A stretch of DNA of 64,000 nucleotides from the NCBI GenBank assembly GCA_026129405.1, contig JAHCID010000001.1, positions 403,237-467,236 of the forward strand. Reading direction: 5' to 3'. The position numbers and the translations under genes were made by a program. Below the pieces are notes generated by a model. That model saw only the letters and a program-made list of their open reading frames with translations. It made no database searches and had not been told where the DNA came from. This document shows positions 8,130-18,500 of this stretch, piece after piece. Origin of the DNA: a bacterium (GTDB lineage: Bacteria; Desulfobacterota; Binatia; DP-6). Every line of letters begins with the position of its first letter. Position 1 is the stretch's first letter.

Positions 8130-11100
8130 TCCTGCAGCTCCGGCGGCACCGTCGTGTCGGGCTGCTTCGTACGCAGCACGCTGTAGGCGACGGGCACGAA
8201 GATCAGCGTCGCGAAGGTGGCGAGCAGCAGCCCGCCGATGACGACGCGGCCGAGCGGCGCGTTCTGCTCGCCGCCTTCGCCGAGCCCGAGCGACATCGGC
8301 AGCATGCCGAGGATCATCGCGAGCGCCGTCATCATGACGGGCCGCAGCCGCGTGGTGCCGGCGGCGAGCGCGGCGTCGTGCGCGTCGAGGCGCTCCTCCG
8401 CGCGCTGCTCGTTCGCGAACTGCACGACGAGGATCGCGTTCGACGTCGCGACGCCGATGGCCATGATCGCGCCCATCAGCGCCGGCACGGAGAGGTTCGT
8501 CTGCGTGAGGAACAGCATCCACAGGACGCCGGCCAGCGCGCCCGGCAGCGCCATCAGGATGATCAGCGGGTCGAGCCAGGACTGGAAGTTGACGGCCATC
8601 AGCAGGTAGACGAGCACGACCGCGAGCACCATGCCGCCGGCGAGCGCCGTGAAGCTGCGCCGCATCGTCTCCGCCTGGCCGCGGATGTTGATGATGGTGC
8701 CGCGCGGCAGCGTCGGCCGCACCTCGTCGACCACCGCCTCGACCGCGTCGGCCACCGACCACAGATCGGCGCGGTCGGTCGCGGCGAGCACGTCGTAGAC
8801 GGGCTGCACGTTGTAGTGGCTGATGACGCCCGGCTCGACCCGGCGGCCGATCGACGCGACGTTCGCGAGCAGCTGCGGCTGCGGCTGGCCGGGGACGGCG
8901 ATCGGCTGCGCGTCGAGCGCCCCGACCGAGTCGATGCGGTACTGCGGCGTCTGGGTGACGACCGGGTAGTTCACGCCCGTCGTGCGGTCGAGCCAGTAGT
9001 TCGGCTGCGCCTGCGCGGTGCCCGAGAGCGACACGAGGAGGCTCTGCGCGACGTTGGCCTCGGTGAAGCCGAGCTGCCGCGCCATCCAGCGATCCACCTC
9101 GATGCCGAACTCGGGATAGCGCGGCACCTGCTGGAGGCGAACGTCGGCGGCGCCGGGAATGGCGCCGATGCGCTTCGCGAGGTCCTCCGCGATCTCGAGG
9201 TTCCTCGGATCGCGGCCGACGACCTGCACGTCGATCGGCGCGGGGAGGCCGAAGTTCAGGATCTGCGACACGATGTCCGCCGGCTGGAAGAAGAAGACGA
9301 GATCGGGGAAGCGCTCGCGCAGCACCTTCCGCAGCCGCTCGACGTACCCCTCCGTGGGGCCGTGGCCCTCCGCGAGCGAGATCAGGACCTCGCCGTCCGC
9401 CGACGTCACGAGCGACGCGTCGCTGAACGCGAGGTTGATGCCGCCGCCGGGGACGCCCATGTTGTTGAGGACGATGTCGATCTCGTCCGGGGGGATGGCC
9501 TCGCGGATCACCTCCTCGACCTCGGCGAAGCGCCGCTCCGTCTCCTCGATGCGCGTGCCGGGAGGGCAGCGGACGTGGAGCCGGATCTGGCCGGCGTCGA
9601 CCGTCGGGAAGAAGTCGCTGCCGATGTGGAGGAAGAGCCCCGACGACAGCAGCACGAAGCCGCCGAACACGGCCGTCACCAGCACCCGGTTCGCGAGCGC
9701 CCAGCCGAGCAGCGCCTTGTAGCGCCCCTGGAAGCGCTCGAAGTGCCGGTTGAAGCGGCGGTGGACGTTCCAGATCGGGCCGCCGTCGGTGACGGTGTGC
9801 TCGGCGCCCGGCGCGTGGAGATGCGCCTCGGCCGGCAGGAGGTACCGCACCATCGTCGGCACCACGGTGCGTGACAGGAAGTAGCTCGCCAGCATCGCGA
9901 ACACGACGGCCTCGGCGAGCGGCGTGAAGAGGTATTTGCCGACCCCGGTGATGAACACGACCGGCAGGAACACGATGCAGATGCACAGCGTCGCGACGAA
10001 GGCGGGCGTGGCGATCTGCTGCGCGCCGTCGAGGATCGCCTTCAGCACGGGCTTCCCCATCGAGAGGTTGCGGTTCGTGTTCTCGATCTCCACCGTCGCG
10101 TCGTCGACGAGAATGCCGACGGCGAGCGCGAGCCCGCCCAGCGTCATCACGTTCAGCGTCTCGCCGACGAGCGAGAGCGTGATGACCGACACGAGGATCG
10201 CGAGCGGGATCGACACGACGATGACGAGCGTCGAGCGCCACGAGCCCAGGAACAGGAGGATCATGAGCCCGGTCAGCGCCGCGGCGATCGCGGCCTCGCG
10301 CAGCACGCCGTTCAGCGACGCGCGCACGAACACCGACTGGTCGAAGAGCTGGCGGATGCCGAGGTCGGGCGGCAGCGTCGCCTGGATGCGCGGCAGCGCG
10401 TCCTTCACGCGCTGCACGATGTCGAGCGTCGAGGCGGTCGGCGTCTTCAGCACCGTCAGCAGCGCGGAGCGCCGCCCGTCCACGTGCACGATGCTCGTCT
10501 GCACCGCGTAGCCGTCATGCACCTGCGCGACGTCGCGCATGTAGACCGTCGCATTGCCGACCTGGCGCACCGGCACGTCGTTCAGCGCCTCGATGACGTC
10601 GGGCGACGAGTTGGTGCGGACGTTGTACTCGATCTTGCCGATCTTGGCCGTGCCGGCGGGCAGGATGACGTTCTGCTGCGCGAGCGCGTTCGAGACGTCG
10701 GCCGCCGACAGCCCCTTCGCGTACATCTGCTCGGGCTGGAGGTCGACCATCACCTGCCGCACCTTGCCGCCCCACGGCAGCGGCACCTGCGCGCCCTGCA
10801 CCGTCGCGAGCTGCGTGCGGATGAAGTTGAGGCCGTAGTCGTAGAGCTGCTGCTCGCTCAGCGTCTGCGACTCGAGCGCGAGCTGGAGGATCGGAACGTT
10901 CGACGCGGAGTAGCGGATGATGAGCGGCGGCGTCGTGCCCGGCGGCAGGATGCGCAGCAGCGTCTGCATGATCGCCGTCGTCTCGGCCACGCCGCCGGCG
11001 ATGTCGACGCCGGGCTGGAAGAAGATGCGGATCAGCCCGACGCCGGCCAGCGACTGCGACTCGATGTGCTCGATGCCGTTGACGGTCGTCGTCGCCGCAC

Positions 11101-11305
11101 GCTCGGAGATCGTGACCATGCGGCCCTCGACCTCGGCCGGCGACAGCCCGGCGAACTGCCAGATCACCGAGACGACCGGGATGTTGATCTCCGGGAAGAT
11201 GTCGATCGTCGCCCGCGCGATCGTCAGCACGCCGCCGATGGCGATGAGCAGCGCCATCACCACGAACGTGTAGGGCCGACGCAGCGCGAGGCGGACGATC
11301 CACAC
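8126..11305 (-). CDS. RND multidrug efflux permease (AcrB-like)
   Basis: The 1059-residue length and duplicated 12-helix layout match the AcrB family. The N-terminus 'WIVRLALRRPYTFVVMALL' is the first helix. Helix 4 carries the proton-relay aspartates in 'VGILVDDATVEIENTNR' (Asp401-Asp402, equivalent to AcrB Asp407-Asp408). 'GSWRSTLVIVVSIPLAI' precedes it and 'SWLDPLIILMALPGALAG' lies in the second half. It exports hydrophobic or amphipathic compounds using proton motive force. The sequence 'ATVEIENTNRNLSMGK' departs from the usual 'AIVVVENVER', pointing to a less-studied RND subgroup. It sits nine bases downstream of osmC and is coupled to the adaptor. Confidence 0.93.
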   Translation of the reverse strand: MWIVRLALRRPYTFVVMALLIAIGGVLTIARATIDIFPEINIPVVSVIWQFAGLSPAEVEGRMVTISERAATTTVNGIEHIESQSLAGVGLIRIFFQPGVDIAGGVAETTAIMQTLLRILPPGTTPPLIIRYSASNVPILQLALESQTLSEQQLYDYGLNFIRTQLATVQGAQVPLPWGGKVRQVMVDLQPEQMYAKGLSAADVSNALAQQNVILPAGTAKIGKIEYNVRTNSSPDVIEALNDVPVRQVGNATVYMRDVAQVHDGYAVQTSIVHVDGRRSALLTVLKTPTASTLDIVQRVKDALPRIQATLPPDLGIRQLFDQSVFVRASLNGVLREAAIAAALTGLMILLFLGSWRSTLVIVVSIPLAILVSVITLSLVGETLNVMTLGGLALAVGILVDDATVEIENTNRNLSMGKPVLKAILDGAQQIATPAFVATLCICIVFLPVVFITGVGKYLFTPLAEAVVFAMLASYFLSRTVVPTMVRYLLPAEAHLHAPGAEHTVTDGGPIWNVHRRFNRHFERFQGRYKALLGWALANRVLVTAVFGGFVLLSSGLFLHIGSDFFPTVDAGQIRLHVRCPPGTRIEETERRFAEVEEVIREAIPPDEIDIVLNNMGVPGGGINLAFSDASLVTSADGEVLISLAEGHGPTEGYVERLRKVLRERFPDLVFFFQPADIVSQILNFGLPAPIDVQVVGRDPRNLEIAEDLAKRIGAIPGAADVRLQQVPRYPEFGIEVDRWMARQLGFTEANVAQSLLVSLSGTAQAQPNYWLDRTTGVNYPVVTQTPQYRIDSVGALDAQPIAVPGQPQPQLLANVASIGRRVEPGVISHYNVQPVYDVLAATDRADLWSVADAVEAVVDEVRPTLPRGTIINIRGQAETMRRSFTALAGGMVLAVVLVYLLMAVNFQSWLDPLIILMALPGALAGVLWMLFLTQTNLSVPALMGAIMAIGVATSNAILVVQFANEQRAEERLDAHDAALAAGTTRLRPVMMTALAMILGMLPMSLGLGEGGEQNAPLGRVVIGGLLLATFATLIFVPVAYSVLRTKQPDTTVPPELQE

Positions 11306-11314
11306 CGGGGCTCC

Positions 11315-11746
11315 CTACGAGATCAGCGTCGCGGTCAGATGAATCTCGACGCCGGCGAGCGCCTTCGACACCGGGCAGTTCGCCTTCGCGGTCGCGGCCG
11401 TCTCCTGGAAGGTGGCGTCGTCGATCCCCGGGACCTCGGCCTCGGTGGTGAGGTCGATCCGCGTGATCGTGAAGCCGCCGCCCTGCTGGACGAGCTTCAC
11501 CTGGGCCGTCGTGTGGAGGCGCACCGGGGGCGTCTTCGCCTGGGTGAGCGCGTGCGCCAGCGCCATCGTGAAGCAGCCCGCGTGCGCGGCGCCGATCAGC
11601 TCCTCGGGGTTGGTGGCCGACTGGCCCTCCTCGAAGCGCGACTTGAACGAGTACGGGCCTTCGAAGGCGCCGCTCCCGAGCTTCAGGCGCCCGCTTCCCT
11701 GCTGGAGATCACCGGTCCATTCCGCTTCGGCCTTCTGGGTCGGCAT
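11315..11746 (-). CDS. osmC: OsmC-family peroxiredoxin-like hydroperoxide reductase
   Basis: The 143-residue protein has the OsmC fold with both redox cysteines, Cys58 in 'GAAHAGCFTMAL' and Cys124 in 'KANCPVSKAL', and the typical 'ATNPEELIGAAHAGC' loop. The family reduces organic hydroperoxides with thiols. An AGGAGG ribosome site sits eight bases before the ATG. It lies between the aldo/keto reductase and the RND permease on the same strand, so peroxide and aldehyde detoxification appear to be transcribed with efflux. The length equals E. coli OsmC; the assignment to OsmC rather than Ohr rests on the loop sequence. Confidence 0.92.
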   Translation of the reverse strand: MPTQKAEAEWTGDLQQGSGRLKLGSGAFEGPYSFKSRFEEGQSATNPEELIGAAHAGCFTMALAHALTQAKTPPVRLHTTAQVKLVQQGGGFTITRIDLTTEAEVPGIDDATFQETAATAKANCPVSKALAGVEIHLTATLIS

Positions 11747-11763
11747 CGTCGACTCCTCCTTCG

Positions 11764-12807
11764 TCAGTTGGTGGTGCTCGCCGGATCCGGATTGCGCTCC
11801 GCGAATCCGCGCTGGTGCCAGTAGGGATACGGCAGCGTGACGGCGCTCGCGGCGTCGAGCCTGGCGACCTGCGCGGGCGTCAGCGCCCAGCCCACGGCGC
11901 CGAGGTTCTGCTTCAGCTGCTCTTCGTTGCGGGCGCCGACGATCACCGACGCCACCGACGGCCGCCGCAGCAGCCAGTTGAGCGCGACCTGCGGCACGGT
12001 CTTCCCCGTCTCCGCGGCCACGGCGTCGAGCGCGTCGACGACCCGATAGAGGTACTCGTCGGGGACCGGCGGTCCCATGTCGGTCACCGCCTTGCTCTGG
12101 AGGCGGCTCGCCGCCGGCACCGGCTGGCCGCGGCGGAGCTTGCCGGTCAGCCGACCCCAGCCGAGCGGGCTCCACACCACCGCCGACACCTTCTGGTCGA
12201 GCGCCAGCGGCATGAGCTCCCACTCGTAGTCGCGGCCGACGAGCGAGTAGTACGCCTGGTGCGCGACGTAGCGCGGCAGGCCGTAGCGGTCGGCGATGGC
12301 CAGCGACTTCATGAGGTGCCAGCCCGAGAAGTTCGAGCAGCCGACGTAGCGGAGCTTGCCCGCGCGCACACAGTCGTCGAGCGTGTGCAGCACCTCCTCG
12401 ATCGGCGTCATCGCGTCGAAGCCGTGCAGCTGGAACAGGTCGATGACGTCGGTGCCGAGCCGGCGCAGGCTGCCCTCGATGGCGCGCGTCAGATGGTGGC
12501 GCGACGAGCCGACGTCGTTCGGCCCCGGACCGGCGCGGAACGTCGCCTTGGTGGAGAGGAGCAGGCGATCGCGGCGACCCTTGATCGCCTGGCCGAGGAT
12601 CTCCTCCGAGAGGCCGTCGGAGTAGATGTCGGCCGTGTCGAACATGTTGCAGCCCGCGTCCAGGCAGACGTCGACGAGTCGCGTGGCCTCGGCGACGTCG
12701 CTCGCGCCCCACGTCTTGAAGAACTCGTTGCCGCCGCCGAACGTGCCCGTGCCGAAGCACAGCTCGGGCACCATGAACCCCGATCCCCCCAGCTGCCGGT
12801 ACTCCAT
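11764..12807 (-). CDS. Aldo/keto reductase
   Basis: This 347-residue (alpha/beta)8 oxidoreductase has the complete catalytic tetrad: Asp57 and Tyr62 in 'FDTADIYSDG', Lys87 in 'LLSTKATF', His118 in 'DLFQLHGFD'. The NADPH-binding end shows 'VIVGARNEEQLKQNLGAVGW'. It resembles the YajO/YakC-type potassium-channel-beta-like reductases that reduce aldehydes and ketones. GGAGG precedes the ATG by five bases. Only 14 bases separate it from the sigma-54 activator upstream and 17 bases from osmC downstream, so it is an interior gene of the leftward operon. Confidence 0.92.
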   Translation of the reverse strand: MEYRQLGGSGFMVPELCFGTGTFGGGNEFFKTWGASDVAEATRLVDVCLDAGCNMFDTADIYSDGLSEEILGQAIKGRRDRLLLSTKATFRAGPGPNDVGSSRHHLTRAIEGSLRRLGTDVIDLFQLHGFDAMTPIEEVLHTLDDCVRAGKLRYVGCSNFSGWHLMKSLAIADRYGLPRYVAHQAYYSLVGRDYEWELMPLALDQKVSAVVWSPLGWGRLTGKLRRGQPVPAASRLQSKAVTDMGPPVPDEYLYRVVDALDAVAAETGKTVPQVALNWLLRRPSVASVIVGARNEEQLKQNLGAVGWALTPAQVARLDAASAVTLPYPYWHQRGFAERNPDPASTTN

Positions 12808-12821
12808 CCGAACCTCCGTGC

Positions 12822-14381
<1,560 letters not shown>

Positions 14382-14441
14382 GTCCGGGGTCTCCTCGTCT
14401 CGGACCGCGCTTCGCTCGCCGCGGTCGTTCACATGACCTTC

Positions 14442-14457
14442 AGCAACCGCGGGGCCA
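14442..14457 (-). promoter_or_regulatory. Candidate sigma-54 promoter of the activator operon
   Basis: Read on the minus strand the bases are TGGCCCCGCGGTTGCT, matching TGGCACG-N4-TTGCW with two mismatches and the exact GG-N10-GC spacing. Transcription would begin near 14430, about 50 bases before the activator ATG at 14381. Finding it next to a sigma-54 activator raises the likelihood, but it is a pattern match only. Confidence 0.35.
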
Positions 14458-14512
14458 GCGGCCAACGCCGCGGAAACGCTGCGTCCTCATCGGGCCCGAG
14501 GCTCACGAGTTT

Positions 14513-14541
14513 TCGCGGATTTCCGAGAATTCGGGATTTCG
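14513..14541. promoter_or_regulatory. Candidate activator-binding (UAS) element
   Basis: The only AT-richer patch in the divergent spacer holds two direct copies of GGATTTC (14517-14523 and 14534-14540, 17 bp apart) around an interrupted dyad CCGA-GAAT-TCGG. It lies about 60 bp from the -24 element of the leftward promoter candidate and about 80 bp from the rightward one. That position suits an enhancer site for the adjacent sigma-54 activator. Confidence 0.35.
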
Positions 14542-14621
14542 TGGCGCGGCCCGCAGCGGATACCGGCGCCGGCACGCAGGCGGGACACGGCTTTCTCCCA
14601 CCCGCGACGTAGCGAAGCCGC

Positions 14622-15074
14622 ATGGCACCTCGCTTGCTGTTCGTGTTCCGCATGCACGCCTTCGCAACGCAGTACGATCCGTCCCTCGAAGAAGAGCTCC
14701 TGCTGCCGGTCCAGTACGCGGACCTCGTGCGCGGCGACATGCAGCGCCCGCCCGAGCACCGCCTGCTGTTCGCCGTCCTCGAGGACGCCGTCCGCTGCTG
14801 GCAGGTCCACAGCAACGCCACCGGTCGCCGCGGCCAGCGGCTCTTCCGCGAGGTCGCCGAGTGGTTCGGGTCCGACGCCGACGACTCGCCGTTCACGTTC
14901 ATCGCGATCTGCCAGCTCTTCGGCCTGGAGCCCGCATACGTACGGACCGGGCTGCAGCGCTGGCGCGACCGTCACCGCGCGGCGGGCGCGACCAAGATCG
15001 TCCCGTTTCGGGTGCGTCGCGTGAGCGGCCTCCGCCACGCGGTGACGAGCGGCGCTCCCGGCCTGCACCACTGA
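14622..15074 (+). CDS. Conserved-looking small protein of unknown function
   Basis: I do not recognise a named family. The 150-residue protein is soluble, has no signal peptide, and contains patches that look conserved rather than random: 'RGQRLFREVAEWFGSDADD', 'PFTFIAICQLFGLEPAYVR' and 'GLQRWRDRH'. The 'FTFIAICQLFGLEPAYVRTGLQRW' region could be a small helical DNA-binding or dimerisation unit, but that is a guess. It is divergent from the sigma-54 activator. A near-consensus -24/-12 element (14623-14638) overlaps the first ATG, so if that promoter is used translation would start at the ATG at 14652. The remnant of a flavoprotein reductase begins directly after its stop. Confidence 0.6.
   Translation: MAPRLLFVFRMHAFATQYDPSLEEELLLPVQYADLVRGDMQRPPEHRLLFAVLEDAVRCWQVHSNATGRRGQRLFREVAEWFGSDADDSPFTFIAICQLFGLEPAYVRTGLQRWRDRHRAAGATKIVPFRVRRVSGLRHAVTSGAPGLHH
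14623..14638 (+). promoter_or_regulatory. Candidate sigma-54 promoter facing the 150-residue gene
   Basis: The bases TGGCACCTCGCTTGCT fit TGGCACG-N4-TTGCW with one mismatch and the exact GG-N10-GC spacing. The transcription start would fall near 14649, just before an in-frame ATG at 14652. Because the element overlaps the ATG at 14622, promoter use and that start codon are mutually exclusive. Confidence 0.4.
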
Positions 15075-15076
15075 GG

Positions 15077-15553
15077 ACGGCGCCGTGGGCCCTCGGCGAG
15101 TGCACCGACAGCCCGCAGCTCACGCACGCGTCGGTCGACGACTCCGCGTCGTCCGCGACGACCTCGCCGGCGGCGGACGCACGACCCGCGACCGCCTCGT
15201 CCCCTATTGCCTCTTCGCCGAGGCCGCCGCTCGCGCGCGGCGGCCTCGGCGAACGCGACGCGCGTGCCCGCGGCATCGCCGTGCGCGTCGCCACGCTGCC
15301 GATGGCCGACGTGCTGCGCACCTACACGATCGGTGAGACGAGAGGTCTCATGAAGGCGCCGGTCGAGGCCACGGGCGACCGCATCGTCGGCTTCACGATG
15401 ATCGGGCCCGAGGCGGGCGAGGTGATGGCCTGCGTCCAGACGGCGATGCTCGGCGACCTGCCCTACACGGTCCTGCGCGACGCAGTCCTGACCCATCCGA
15501 CGATGGCCGAGGGCCTCGGCGAGCTGTTCGCGGCGGTGCCGCCGGCGGGGTGA
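15077..15553 (+). pseudogene. C-terminal remnant of a flavoprotein disulfide reductase (mercuric reductase/lipoamide dehydrogenase-like)
   Basis: Only the last third of a roughly 450-residue pyridine-nucleotide-disulfide oxidoreductase is present; the FAD and NAD domains are missing. In frame 2, 'WALGECTDSPQLTHASVDD' matches the end of the FAD domain. The frame then shifts near 15142 to give 'RVVRDDLAGGGRTTRDRL' and 'VPYCLF', and shifts back near 15220 to give 'PPLARGGLGERDARARGI'. The whole dimerisation domain follows, including 'GFTMIGPEAGEVMACVQTAM' and the terminal 'LTHPTMAEGLGELF' with its catalytic His. The two indels (one base lost, one gained) compensate each other. A 394-residue open frame covering this region is not a real protein. 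Confidence 0.8.
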
Positions 15554-15559
15554 CGGCGG

Positions 15560-18500
15560 TCAGCCCCACGCCCAGAGCACGAGCTGGACGAGGGCGGTGC
15601 CGCCCGACGGGACGAGCACCGCGCCGAGCGCCGGATTCTGCCAGAAGCCGACGAAGGCGCCGCGGTCGAGCGCGCGGATCTCGTCGAGCAACCGCTCCGC
15701 CTGGGTCGCGTCGATCTTCTCCCGGCTCGCGGCGACGAGCCCCTGCGCGCGCTTCACCTTCGCCGTGAGGCTGGCCTCGGCCTGTGCGCGCGCCGACTGT
15801 GCCGCGCGCTGGAGGATGACCACGCTCACGATCGACAGGCCCAGGTTCACCAGGAGGACGGCCAGCAGGCCGTGGGACACGGGCCAGTGGTCCGTCCACG
15901 GGATCAGCGAGGCAGCCATCAGGACGAAGACGGCGACGGGAAACCAGAGCAACCGTCCGACCCCCTCGGTGAGGTCGGCGATCAGCTGGGTGTCGATCCA
16001 CTCCTCGAGATACTCCTCGGCGACGCCGCCGCGCTGACGCCGGAAGTATTCCAACGTGGTCGCCGGATACCGGGTCTGGAGCGTCGCCAGGGCGTTCACG
16101 AACCGGCGGCAACGGAGCGAGGCGTCGACGGTGAGGAAGCTCAAGAAGAGGAACGACAGGACGAAGGGAAAGCGCACGGCCTCGGCCCAGCACGTCACGG
16201 TCGTGCCCCGTAGCGGCTGGAACGGCAGGCCGAACATCAGGAGGACGAGGCGCGCGCACCCGAAGTAGAGCACCGTCGGCACGGCAGCCCGCACGGCCCG
16301 ACGCCAGGGCTCCCCACCTTCGTGCAGCTGCATCCAGAGCGCGGACGCGTCTACGCGAAGCGGCGACTGCGTCTCGGCGCCCGCCGACAGCGGCAGCCGA
16401 TAGGCGCGCGTCAGGTCCCAGGATAGGACGCGCAGCTTCTCGAACAACCACAGGCTGAAGCCGACGGCCGCCAGCGTACTGAGGACGCGCAGGACGAGGT
16501 TCGGCCAGGCGCTGACGCCGCTGCTGACGCTGAACGGTTCGCCCCCGTCGAGCAGGAACGTCTCGTTCCACAGCGTCGTCGCGAGGATGCCGCCGAGGAT
16601 CAGGGCGCTCGCGACCAGGAACCCGACGCGGCGGATCAGCCGCAGCCGCACCACGAACGTCTCCCGCGACGCCAGCCGCGCGTCCCGGGCTACGATCAGC
16701 TCGATCGCGTTCGGCGTGGACGTCCCGTAGCCGAGCCGATCGAGCAGCTGATCGACGAGCGCCCGCGTGCGCACGCGCTGCCGCAGGCGTGACGGCGTCC
16801 ACCAGTCGGCCTCCGGCGCGGTCCATGGAGCGGCTCGCTCGACCCGGTCGGGATCGATCAGGGTGGACGCGCGCACCGTCGCCTCGGAGGGACGGGGTGC
16901 CGCGTGGTCGACGATCGCATTCAGCACGGCGAGGAGCTCCGCCGCCTGCCGCTCCTGCTCCTGCTGACGGCGGAGCTCCTGCTGCGCTTCGGTTTCGACG
17001 TTGGGCGTCGTGCCCGCGTCGGCGACCCCTGCCGGGGGTCTGACGTTCTTCCAGTCGTCCAGGCGCGCCGCGATCCATCTGCACATCGGATCCGAGCGGC
17101 CGAGGACGACCACGAGGAGACGTTGTGCCCCACGCAGGCCGCCGACGTCGGCATCCGAGGGCGACAGGCAGCCGCCAAGGTATCCCGACGAGCATGCCGT
17201 CCGCGGCCGCACGGAACTCACGGCGAAGTAGAGGAGAAGCAGGACGGCGAGTCCCACGAGGAGGAGCCCGAGCGCGATGTCCCTCCCCCACCCCAGCTCG
17301 AGGCCGCGGGCGTAGCGCTCGCGCGTGGTCGGCGGGTGGACCGGCAACGCGCCGGCCGGGCTGCTCGCACTCAGGTCGACCGCCTCCGCGTTGCCGATCT
17401 CGAACAGGCGGACCGGAACGTCCGACTGTGTGAGCGCGGGGATCTTGCCTGCGTCGAGCGCGGCGAGCACGGCCGCGAACTGCGCCGTCTGCACGCTGTC
17501 GCGGAACGGGGCCACGTCCCGCTGCAAGCTCGCGTCGAGCATGAAGCCGTGGCTGCTCGCGATGATCAGGTTGCGCGAAACCTTGCGATTGTCCGGATGC
17601 AGATGGCGGGCGTCCAGCTCGGTCGTGAAGAAGAGCACGTCGGGGAACCGTGGCCGCAGCGCCCGCAGCAGGAGGAGCACGTCGTAGAAGTCGCTGCCGA
17701 CGACGCCGATGGCGCGCACGTCGCCGCCGGAGCGGCGTACGTCCCTCCGCAGCGCCTCGAGGCGCTCGGCGGCGCGCGTGAGGTGGTCGAACTGCGACGA
17801 TCCTTCCGCCTTCTCGACCGCCGGCGTCCACCGCAAAAGCTCCTCGAAGCTGCCGGGGGGCTGCGGCCCACGTGCGCCGGCTCCAGTCTCCGGGCGCGCG
17901 TCGCCGACGGTGCGCCCGTCGAGACCGCGCAGGTAGACCATCGTGTGGAGGTTCGGCTGGAGCGACTGGGCGCCGACCACGAACCCGTCGACGAACTGCG
18001 CGCGGCTTTCCGTCTTCCCCAACAGGACCGCGAGCTCGGCTCCGTAGGTCATCGGGAGGATACGTCCGTAGAACGTGTCCCACTCCGAGACCAGCACGAG
18101 GTGGTCCTTGCCAACGTCGCCACAGATGTCGGAGGGCGCGAGGCAGAGACCGCGCCGCGCCAGCTCCCGGAAAACCTCCTGGGCGAGCCGCGCGTCGTCC
18201 GCGTTGAAGAAGTGGGCGGCGGCGAATCCGACCTGGGCCTGCAGACGTTCGGCCACCGTCGCGCGTGACGTCGCGCCGGGCGCAACGCCCTGCACGAGCA
18301 CCTCGTCCATCGCGCGTGCCCGCGCCGAGAACAGCGCGACGTGGCGCAGGACGTCTTGCGTCCGCGGGGATTCGTCGGCCGGCTGCTCGTCGGACAACAA
18401 TGCCCGCAGCGTCTCGGAGCTCGCAGGCCCGACGAGGTGGACGGGCTCGTCGACCTCCGTGCCGGACTGCGCCTGCGTGGCGTAGATCAGCTCACGGAGC

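Noticed and set aside
6837-10241. A 1134-residue minus-strand open frame covering the adaptor
   Set aside because: The N-terminal part is a shifted reading of the RND permease; the adaptor starts at 8129.
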